This document shows, piece by piece, positions 1 through 7,978 of a DNA stretch of 13,452 nucleotides; position 1 is the stretch's first letter, and each line of letters begins with the position of its first letter. Under the pieces are notes generated by a model. The model did no database searches and was not told where the DNA came from. It worked only from the letters and a program-made list of their open reading frames with translations. Source of the stretch: Deinococcus ruber (lineage in GTDB: Bacteria; Deinococcota; Deinococci; Deinococcales; Deinococcaceae). Location of the stretch: assembly GCF_014648095.1 (NCBI RefSeq), contig NZ_BMQL01000083.1, forward strand, positions 1 through 13,452. The letters run 5' to 3'. Position numbers and translations under genes: made by a program.

Positions 1-2
1 CA

Positions 3-1985
3 TTACACACTGCCCGTCAGCGCAGGGGAGAGTTGTTTCACCACCATGACGCTTCGCGACCAAGGAGCACCTTTCGGCCACAGCACCGTCAGCGAGATAT
101 CGCCCGACTGCACGCCGTCGCCGCGCCGCACTTCGCGCACCGGAATGTGCTTCAGGCCCGCCACGTCGATCAGTTCCGACAGCAGCGGCTCTCCGGTCTT
201 GCGCTGGCCTATCCACAGTTCGCCCACGGGCAGCAGCTTCAGCACACTCACCAGCCCTTCGATGTGATCGGCGTCGGCGTGCGTGGCAACCACGACATCC
301 AGTGCATTCACGCCCAGTGCGTGCAGCGCGGGAACCACCGTCTTTGCGCCCACGTCGTAATCGCCGCGTGGGGTTCCGCCGCCGTCAATCAGCATTCGCA
401 GCGCTCCGGCCCGAATCAGGGTGCTGTCGCCCTGTCCCACATCCAGATACACCACCTCACGCGGGGCCTGAAGCCGTGCCGGAAGCGCCGTGCCCAGCAT
501 GCACAGCAGCGCGGTCAGAGCCAGCGCCCACAGCCGCACGCGCCGCGTCAGCCACAGCACGCCTGCGGCGGCAAACACCGCATACGCCGCGAATCCTGCC
601 GTCCCGATCTGGCCCCAGCTCAGCACCGGGGCCTGCCCGAAGGTGTGGGCGATCCACAGCAGCGCGCTCAGCAGCCAGGCGTTCAGCAGATTGGGCATGA
701 ACCCCAGCGGCCCCAGCAGCCCGGCCAGAAAGCCCAGCGGCACCAGCGCGGCCATCACGCCTTCGGCCAGCAGGTTGGCGGGTAGCCCCGTCAGCGGCAA
801 CTGGTGAAAACTGCCCGCCACCACCGGCAGCGTCGCGGCTTCGGCCAGCACGGTGGCGACCAGCGGGAACCTGATCCACTCGGGCCACGAGGGCGGCAGC
901 CTTCCCGCCGCCCAGTTCGAGAGCGTCAGGCCCAGCACGGCCAGATAACTGAGCACGAAGCCCACGTCGAACAGCCACGCGGGTTGCGCTGCCAGCCCCA
1001 CCAGCGCGGTCAGGGCCAGCACGCCGTACACGTCCAGCCGCCCGCGCCCGAACCACTGCCCCGCCAGCACAGCCGCCCCCATCAGCACCGCCCGCGTGAT
1101 ACTGGGCGACGGCCCCACCAGCCACAGAAACGCGCCCAGCAGCACGATCATCACCGGGTAGCGGGCCAGCCCGATGCGACCCAGTGGCGTGCGGATGAAC
1201 AGCAGCGCCAGCACGCCTGTCAGAAGGGCCACGTTCTGCCCGCTCAGCGCCATCAGGTGCGCCAGTCCGGCGCGGGTGAAGGCCGCCTGCACGCTGTCTG
1301 CGTCGGCGTTTCCGTTATCAAAGGTTTCATTGGAAATGGCGTTTTTGTCGCCCAGTTCCACCGCCGTCATCAGGGCGGCCTGCTGCGTACCCAGGCCCGC
1401 CGCCAGCCCACGCCGAAACCAGCCGCGAACGCCCCCTTCCGGCACGCTGCTTTTGACTGCCGCACCCGCCAGCAGTTCATGTACGCCCTGGGCACGCAGC
1501 CAGAAGGCGTAATCGAAGCCCCCCGGAATGCGGACGCCCGGCGGTTTTACCAGCACGCCGGTTACGCGCAGCTCTCCCGGTGGGCCGGGGGGTTTTGGTG
1601 ACAGCGCCACCTTGGCCGCCGGGTCTTGCAAGCTCAGAAATTGCCCGTCCCAGTGCCCGCTCAGCGTCAGGGTGCCGCCGACGTACCGTGCCAGTGGGTC
1701 GGGCGCGTGTTCCCAGCTCTGCTCGCGCACATACCCCACGCCGCCCGCCAGCAGCACCAGCCCAATCAGCCACCAGCGCCGGGTTGCCGCTGTCAGGCCC
1801 AGTGCCAGCAGCGCCGCCGATAGCCACCACTCAGAGCCGAACCCCAGCAGGATTCCGGAAATCAGGCCAAAGACCAGCGGTCCAGACGCGGGGATACGCT
1901 GCCACCACGCTGCCTGCTGAATACTGGGGCGGAGCCGAACAATACGTTCAGGGGGCAGGGCGTGGCGTCCGACGTTCTCAGTCAT
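3..1985 (-). CDS. comEC: ComEC/Rec2 DNA-uptake channel, C-terminally truncated
   Basis: Inner-membrane channel protein that carries single-stranded DNA into the cytoplasm during natural transformation. The 660-residue product has N-terminal hydrophobic segments (about 38-85), a soluble OB-like part (about 100-180), the multi-spanning competence domain (about 195-500, including the [15 protein letters not shown] stretch at 235-249) and a metallo-beta-lactamase-like domain from about 510, with YLDVGQGDS (513-521) and the metal-type motif THADADH (568-574). The frame stops at TAA 3-5, soon after LWPKGAPW (635-642). Family members usually run roughly 80-100 residues further, through the rest of this domain, and the last 18 residues do not look like it. 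A frameshift, rearrangement or insertion just at the window edge would explain this; a sequencing error is also possible. The ATG start overlaps the comEA stop by one base (TGATG), so the two genes are translationally linked. Family call is firm; function is uncertain. Confidence 0.88.
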   Translation of the reverse strand: MTENVGRHALPPERIVRLRPSIQQAAWWQRIPASGPLVFGLISGILLGFGSEWWLSAALLALGLTAATRRWWLIGLVLLAGGVGYVREQSWEHAPDPLARYVGGTLTLSGHWDGQFLSLQDPAAKVALSPKPPGPPGELRVTGVLVKPPGVRIPGGFDYAFWLRAQGVHELLAGAAVKSSVPEGGVRGWFRRGLAAGLGTQQAALMTAVELGDKNAISNETFDNGNADADSVQAAFTRAGLAHLMALSGQNVALLTGVLALLFIRTPLGRIGLARYPVMIVLLGAFLWLVGPSPSITRAVLMGAAVLAGQWFGRGRLDVYGVLALTALVGLAAQPAWLFDVGFVLSYLAVLGLTLSNWAAGRLPPSWPEWIRFPLVATVLAEAATLPVVAGSFHQLPLTGLPANLLAEGVMAALVPLGFLAGLLGPLGFMPNLLNAWLLSALLWIAHTFGQAPVLSWGQIGTAGFAAYAVFAAAGVLWLTRRVRLWALALTALLCMLGTALPARLQAPREVVYLDVGQGDSTLIRAGALRMLIDGGGTPRGDYDVGAKTVVPALHALGVNALDVVVATHADADHIEGLVSVLKLLPVGELWIGQRKTGEPLLSELIDVAGLKHIPVREVRRGDGVQSGDISLTVLWPKGAPWSRSVMVVKQLSPALTGSV

Positions 1986-2365
1986 CAGAAGCTCACCAGG
2001 GGCGTCAGGGTCTTCAGCAGGCTGTCTCCAACGCCCTTGACCGCGTCCAGGTCAGCCACACTGCGGTAAGGCCGCCCCGCAATGATGCGCCCGGCCAGCG
2101 CTGGCCCCACCTTCGGCAGCGCTTCGAGTTGTTCTTCGGTGGCGGTGTTCAGATTCAGCGTGCCCGAAATCAGCGGGGTGATGCTGGCGGTGGTGGGATA
2201 AACAGGGGCCGCTGCTGCCGGAATTTCTAAGGCTGGAAGCGGCACATGCGAGACGGTGGGAACACGCGGGGCCGGAAACGCGGTGGGCCACAACGCCCAT
2301 ATGCCGCACAGCAGGGCCGCCAGCACGAGGGCCGCACTCCAGCGGGTTTCAGCGTCTCGGAACAT
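1985..2365 (-). CDS. comEA: ComEA, membrane-anchored helix-hairpin-helix DNA receptor
   Basis: Binds incoming double-stranded DNA at the cell surface or periplasm and hands it to ComEC. From the ATG at 2365 the product is 126 residues: one N-terminal membrane segment (about 11-29), a Pro/Ala-rich linker (about 30-66), and a C-terminal tandem helix-hairpin-helix module (about 69-126) with [18 protein letters not shown] and a second hairpin KGVG (110-113). A longer frame begins with TTG at 2452, but those 29 residues have no ribosome site and overlap a terminator-like hairpin, so the ATG is preferred. No good Shine-Dalgarno precedes the ATG either, which suits the leaderless messages common in Deinococcus. 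There is no SLBB domain, so this is the short form. It lies immediately upstream of comEC, overlapping by one base. Confidence 0.9.
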   Translation of the reverse strand: MFRDAETRWSAALVLAALLCGIWALWPTAFPAPRVPTVSHVPLPALEIPAAAAPVYPTTASITPLISGTLNLNTATEEQLEALPKVGPALAGRIIAGRPYRSVADLDAVKGVGDSLLKTLTPLVSF

Positions 2366-2416
2366 AGAAGGAGCATGGCATGCGGGCTGGGGCGTGGTCA
2401 GGGCAAATGCCAATGC

Positions 2417-2450
2417 GAACGCCGCACCCGAAAAACTGGATGCGGCGTTC
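2417..2450 (-). terminator. Hairpin after the secreted-protein gene
   Basis: A perfect 10-bp inverted repeat (2417-2426 with 2441-2450) around a 14-base loop, starting 13 bases past the stop of the minus-strand gene at 2463-3089. On the minus strand the loop holds a T5 run, but no U-tract follows the stem. It separates that gene from comEA. The position suggests a terminator; the missing U-tract lowers certainty. Confidence 0.55.
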
Positions 2451-2462
2451 AAAGAGCAGAAG

Positions 2463-3089
2463 TCAGGGCTTTTTGCAGGTCAAATCGAAGGTCATGGCAG
2501 GGTAGGTAGCGCCGGAGACTCGGATTTGAGGAATGACAAGCTTGGTAGGAGCGTCTGGGGCAGATTCCGCGTCGGAACGGTAGGTTACAATTCTATCGTA
2601 AGCGGTATCTGTAATCAATGATCCTATAGAAGACTGAAAGTTCATCTCAAAGTGTATGTAGCTAGGATTGCCTGGACTAATAACGTCTCCATCGGCAAAG
2701 AACAACTGAGCGTTTGGATTAGTTTGGTAAAATGCATCTATCTCGCCAACTGCGGCCTGGGTAGAATAAGTGATATACCATGCGCCTTCTTCGAAAAGAA
2801 CTTTATCAATCCGCATTCTCGTTGCCCCATTCCACAGCCAATCCCCAACACAGCCGCTCAATTTATAGGCGGGTTGCTTTGGTTGCGGGCTGGTCAGAAA
2901 GTAGAGCATGGTTCCATTGCTATTCAGCCCGGCAGCTTTCAGGCTGTCCAGACTTACATAGGTTTTCCCGTTCACAGTTATGGCTTGTGCTGCTTTGCCA
3001 TCAATGCTGACAGCAGCGGGCTTGGCGACCTGGGCCGAGGCGGTGGCAAGAAGAGTCAGGGTAAAAGCGGTGAAAAGATGTCGAATCAT
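2463..3089 (-). CDS. Hypothetical secreted protein, stalk-like N-terminal motif
   Basis: Function not recognised. The 208-residue product begins with a clear signal peptide (MIRHLFTAFTLTLLATASA, cleavage probably after residue 19), so it is likely periplasmic or exported. After it, residues about 28-53 (DGKAAQAITVNGKTYVSLDS onward) resemble the short beta module of copper-amine-oxidase-N or stalk domains (VNGKTYV followed by a hydrophobic residue and L). The rest is Tyr/Asn/Ser-rich and resembles nothing I know. Two cysteines (in SGCVGDW and the C-terminal LTCKKP) could form a disulfide. The ATG at 3089 has a good ribosome site on the minus strand (GGAGGC about 5 bases upstream), which fixes the start. 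Base composition is visibly richer in A/T than the flanking genes, hinting at later acquisition or relaxed selection. It is divergent from rpsL. Confidence 0.75.
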   Translation of the reverse strand: MIRHLFTAFTLTLLATASAQVAKPAAVSIDGKAAQAITVNGKTYVSLDSLKAAGLNSNGTMLYFLTSPQPKQPAYKLSGCVGDWLWNGATRMRIDKVLFEEGAWYITYSTQAAVGEIDAFYQTNPNAQLFFADGDVISPGNPSYIHFEMNFQSSIGSLITDTAYDRIVTYRSDAESAPDAPTKLVIPQIRVSGATYPAMTFDLTCKKP

Positions 3090-3193
3090 GATGTGCCTCC
3101 GCCCGGCACGCTATCAGCGAAAAGTCGGCGGCGCGGCTCAACTGTAGCAACCGGGCGCGTCCTGTCTGGGCAGTGACCGTGTTACACACAGCC

Positions 3194-3222
3194 TTGCACC
3201 CCCGCACCCTTTCGCGTAGTAT
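3194..3222 (+). promoter_or_regulatory. Promoter of rpsL-rpsG-fusA
   Basis: TTGCAC (3194-3199) and TAGTAT (3217-3222) are separated by 17 bases, a vegetative sigma-70/SigA arrangement. Transcription would start near 3229, giving a leader of about 125 bases before rpsL. The tuf promoter at 13189-13217 has the same spacing and near-identical elements, which supports both calls. Confidence 0.7.
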
Positions 3223-3340
3223 GTCAGGGTTGGAAACTGACTGGCAAGGTTGCAGCCACTTTGTTTCTCGCTCCGCTTCAGGCCTGCTTGGACATGCTGC
3301 CCACGCGCCCTGAGGCCAATTTTCAGAGTTAACCGCACCA

Positions 3341-3357
3341 AAGGAGTGATCGCACTG
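3341..3357 (+). promoter_or_regulatory. rpsL ribosome binding site and CTG start
   Basis: AAGGAG (3341-3346) lies 8 bases before CTG (3355-3357), which is followed directly by the codons for [10 protein letters not shown], the near-universal S12 N-terminus after Met. No ATG is available. An in-frame GTG (3346-3348) overlaps the Shine-Dalgarno itself and has no purine-rich site of its own. CTG is therefore the best-supported initiation codon. Confidence 0.75.
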
Positions 3358-3762
3358 CCAACTACCCAACAGCTACTTCGTAAGGGGCGCACCACGCTTC
3401 AGAAGAAGAGCAAAGTTCCTGCCCTCAAAGGCAGCCCTTTCCGCCGTGGCGTCTGCACGGTGGTCAAGACCACCACGCCCAAGAAGCCCAACTCGGCGCT
3501 TCGTAAGATCGCCCGTGTGCGCCTGACCAGCGGTTTCGAAGTCACCGCGTACATCCCCGGCGAAGGCCACAACCTTCAGGAGCACAGCGTCGTGCTGATT
3601 CGCGGCGGACGTGTGAAGGATCTTCCCGGTGTGCGCTACCACATCGTTCGTGGATCGCTCGACACCCAGGGCGTGAAGGGCCGCAACAAGAGCCGCAGCA
3701 AGTACGGCACCAAGAAGCCCAAGCCCGGCGCAGCCGCCGCGCCCGCTGGCAAGAAGAAGTAA
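3355..3762 (+). CDS. rpsL: 30S ribosomal protein S12
   Basis: S12 sits at the 30S decoding centre and helps set translational accuracy. The product from the CTG start is 135 residues, with the usual basic N-terminal arm, [12 protein letters not shown] (40-51), [11 protein letters not shown] (68-78) and KDLPGVRYH (88-96). The aspartate at 89 corresponds to the residue methylthiolated in many bacteria. Lysines 43 and 88, the positions most often changed in streptomycin-resistant mutants, are both wild type. The tail is a deinococcal-style Ala/Pro/Lys extension ([11 protein letters not shown]). It is the first gene after the promoter at 3194. A 196-base structured gap separates it from rpsG. Confidence 0.97.
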   Translation: MPTTQQLLRKGRTTLQKKSKVPALKGSPFRRGVCTVVKTTTPKKPNSALRKIARVRLTSGFEVTAYIPGEGHNLQEHSVVLIRGGRVKDLPGVRYHIVRGSLDTQGVKGRNKSRSKYGTKKPKPGAAAAPAGKKK

Positions 3763-3958
3763 CGCCCCCACTGACCCCGGGGGCGAGAGCACCCCGGAGG
3801 TGAGGCCGATGTACTGATTCACGGCAGTTCCGTTGTTGTACCACCAAAAGCCATAGCAGCATTCACCCGATGCAGTATTGGGCGCGTTCCTCCGCTGGAG
3901 CGCCCGAGAAGATTCTCTCGCCCTGGGTTCAAAAGGTGGGCGAGATCGAGAGGCACAC
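3763..3958 (+). promoter_or_regulatory. Structured rpsL-rpsG intercistronic region
   Basis: This 196-base gap holds several possible stems: CGCCCCC 3763-3769 with GGGGGCG 3779-3785; GGGCGC 3880-3885 with GCGCCC 3900-3905; and TCTCGCCC 3916-3923 with GGGCGAGA 3938-3945. The segment CTCTCGCCC (3915-3923) can also pair with GGGCGAGAG (3781-3789, 9 bp), its first part with CGAGA (3905-3909), or with CGAGAG (3947-3952), which is the rpsG Shine-Dalgarno. These pairings exclude one another. In E. coli the S12-S7 intercistronic RNA is the target of S7 translational autoregulation; a similar role here is inference. A minimal frame, ATG TAC TGA (3809-3817), follows a strong GGAGGT. Confidence 0.5.
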
Positions 3959-4429
<471 letters not shown>

Positions 4430-4479
4430 GACTTCTGACACCCCGCTGACAGCGTTCGTGGAATGCTGGAGAGCGATAC

Positions 4480-4515
4480 GGACAGGGGTCTTTGTGCCGC
4501 TGTCCTGTTTTGTGT
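4480..4515 (+). terminator. Possible weak terminator or attenuator before fusA
   Basis: GGACAG (4480-4485) pairs with CTGTCC (4500-4505), with extra GG/CC pairing possible inside, and is followed by TGTTTTGTGT (4506-4515). This could let part of the transcripts end between rpsG and fusA. The stem is short and the T-run interrupted, so confidence is low. I found no convincing promoter between here and fusA. Confidence 0.3.
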
Positions 4516-4584
4516 AGAGCCTGCCCGCCTATTCTCGGGGTTCCGCCCACCTGTACTGACTGTAGTTGCGTCCAAGGAGACGAC

Positions 4585-6678
<2,094 letters not shown>

Positions 6679-6701
6679 CAACAGAACAGTCAGTAGCACC
6701 T

Positions 6702-6739
6702 GAAAGCGGGCGACTCCAGCAGTGGGGTCGCCCGCTTTC
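6702..6739. terminator. Strong, probably bidirectional terminator
   Basis: A 16-bp stem (6702-6717 with 6724-6739) with a single wobble pair and a 6-base loop AGCAGT. The arms begin GAAAG and end CTTTC, so either strand gives a GC-rich stem ending in a short U-rich stretch. It starts 23 bases after the fusA stop and lies 15 bases beyond the ancestral stop of the convergent DUF805 gene, so it can serve both. Confidence 0.88.
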
Positions 6740-6754
6740 ATGCTCTCGGCCAGT

Positions 6755-7107
6755 TTATTTTGGCGATGCGCCCCAGGCATTCGGGGTACGAAGACTGTCT
6801 CTGAAAAACCAGAAAAGAGGATGCAGATTCAGGAGAGGAAGCAGCAGCAGAATCGGCCAGCGCTTTGTCCGATGTCGTGCCGTCGCCTTACGCTGAGGGC
6901 ACTCAGGGGAATGGTGGTGGCAAGCGTATAAATGCCACTCAGGTACCCGGTGGTGAAATCTTTGGAGGACAGGCCGAGATTGCCGCCGAGAAACAGGAAC
7001 GCGAGAAAGAGAGTGTTGTTGATTGCCAGGAACAACCAGAAGTCGCGGCTACGGGTTCGGTCTGCAAAGTCGCCGTAGTTTTTGAGTGCCAGCGGGTGTG
7101 AATTTAT
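6755..7107 (-). pseudogene. Broken DUF805 inner-membrane protein gene
   Basis: DUF805 proteins are small multi-pass membrane proteins of unknown role. Reading the minus strand from 7107: LKNYGDFADRTRSRDFWLFL, hydrophobic segments, then the family hallmark VRRRHDIGQS. In this frame the protein ends soon after as a Cys-rich tail. Shifting frame near 6860-6861 restores WPILLLLPLLNLHPLFWFF and then the typical DUF805 ending DSLRTPNAWGASPK, with stop TAA at 6755-6757. Restoring one G gives the family motif GQSGW. The codon where Met is expected, 7 bases after AAAAGG (and with the family's usual N-terminal spacing), is ATA rather than ATG. The repaired gene would encode 117 residues, normal for the family. 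Two independent lesions argue for a pseudogene; a sequencing error could explain one of them. It is convergent with fusA. Confidence 0.85.
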
Positions 7108-7121
7108 GGCTGATCCTTTTA

Positions 7122-7149
7122 AACTTCCTGTTTTTTTGGAAGTTACACT
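7122..7149 (+). promoter_or_regulatory. Inverted repeat and -10 of a leaderless SDR promoter
   Basis: AACTTCC (7122-7128) and GGAAGTT (7138-7144) form a perfect 7-bp inverted repeat around TGTTTTTTT. The repeat runs into TACACT (7144-7149), a -10-like element whose predicted start point falls at or next to the ATG at 7156. That is the geometry of leaderless Deinococcus messages. No clear -35 is seen. The repeat could be an operator for a dimeric regulator in this divergent intergenic region. Confidence 0.4.
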
Positions 7150-7155
7150 GTCTCT

Positions 7156-7785
7156 ATGGCGAAAAATATTCTGATCATCGGCGCAGGTGAGGGCATCGGG
7201 CTGGCGGTGGCTCGCCGGTTTCAGACAGAGGGCTTTACGGTGGCGCTGTCGGCCAGAAATCTGGCCCGCATCGAGGCCGATGCCCGGGAGCTGGGCGGGC
7301 GTGCCTACGCCGCCGATGCAGGCGATTTTGGCGCTGTGCGCGAGGTGGTGGCGCAGGCAGAACGTGATCTGGGCGGGCTGGACGTACTGGTTTACAACGT
7401 GGCTGTGCCCAACTGGAAACCTGCCAGCGAGGTGAGCACCGAGGAACTGCTGCACGACTTCCGGGCGAATGTGGGCGGCGCACACGCAGCGATTCTGGCG
7501 GCGCTGCCCAGCCTGAAGGCGCGGGGCGGCTCGGTGCTGCTGACCGGAGGCGGGCTGGCGCTGTATCCGGGGGCGCAGGCCGGGTCGCTGGCAGTTGGAA
7601 AAGCTGGGCTGCGCTCGCTGGCCCGCAGCATGCATGCCGAACTGGGCGCACAGGGCGTGCATGTCGGCACCGTCACGGTGATGGGCCTGGTCGCCGACGA
7701 TCAGCCGATCACGGCGGCGGGTGTGGCTGACGCCTTCTGGACGCTGTATCAGGAGCGCGGGGCAGAAGTGCAGTACCGGGGCTGA
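7156..7785 (+). CDS. Divergent short-chain dehydrogenase/reductase-like protein
   Basis: A 209-residue Rossmann-fold protein of the SDR superfamily, presumably cytoplasmic and binding NAD(P). The cofactor motif GAGEGIG (9-15, GxxxGxG) is intact, and an SDR-type Asn is kept at 105 in RANVGG. The usual NNAG is YNVA (80-83). The catalytic YxxxK is changed: Lys149 is present in SLAVGKAG, but Leu145 stands where Tyr is expected, and the preceding Ser site is Gly-rich (LTGGGLALYPG). Classical SDR chemistry is therefore doubtful; it may belong to a divergent subfamily with this SLxxGKA signature. The substrate is unknown. The ATG at 7156 has only a weak GGAAG 13 bases upstream, while a -10-like TACACT sits 7 bases before it, suggesting leaderless translation. 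It is not tightly linked to the transporter genes that follow (193-base gap). Confidence 0.85.
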   Translation: MAKNILIIGAGEGIGLAVARRFQTEGFTVALSARNLARIEADARELGGRAYAADAGDFGAVREVVAQAERDLGGLDVLVYNVAVPNWKPASEVSTEELLHDFRANVGGAHAAILAALPSLKARGGSVLLTGGGLALYPGAQAGSLAVGKAGLRSLARSMHAELGAQGVHVGTVTVMGLVADDQPITAAGVADAFWTLYQERGAEVQYRG

Positions 7786-7848
7786 AGCAGGCTGAGTGCA
7801 GCCCAGGCACGCCCGGCAGAAGCCCGATATGTCATCATCTGTTCAGCG

Positions 7849-7910
7849 AGCGCCTGCTGAAGGTGCTTGTATGCAGCAAGCGTCAGGAGTGGCGCTTGAT
7901 TTCTTTTTAT
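7849..7910 (+). promoter_or_regulatory. Terminator- or attenuator-like structure before the transporter
   Basis: AGCGCC (7849-7854) pairs with GGCGCT (7891-7896), enclosing a second hairpin GCTTG (7865-7869) with CAAGC (7877-7881). TGATTTCTTTTTAT follows. It could end SDR transcription or attenuate the importer genes. An alternative inner pairing, TGCTG (7855-7859) with CAGCA (7874-7878), is also possible. A -10-like TATGAT (7932-7937) lies downstream, without a clear -35. I found no match to a known purine riboswitch. Confidence 0.4.
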
Positions 7911-7978
7911 CTCCTGCCTGCAAAGAATTCTTATGATTTCGCCGGTTTCTACGTTCGTTCTGGGTTTCCAGGAGGCAC

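Noticed and set aside
2366..2452. Longer comEA start at TTG 2452
   Set aside because: No ribosome site, overlaps a terminator-like hairpin, and adds residues before the normal membrane anchor.
4492..4584. Upstream in-frame ATG for fusA
   Set aside because: Adds 31 Cys/Pro-rich residues not seen in EF-G, while the ATG at 4585 has a good Shine-Dalgarno and the canonical N-terminus.
6829..7662. Minus-strand frame extending from the DUF805 remnant into the SDR gene
   Set aside because: Only the part below about 7107 resembles a protein family; the upstream part is a shadow of the SDR gene.
7786..7978. Purine riboswitch before the importer
   Set aside because: The conserved purine-aptamer junction sequences were not found; only a generic stem and T-rich tail are present.
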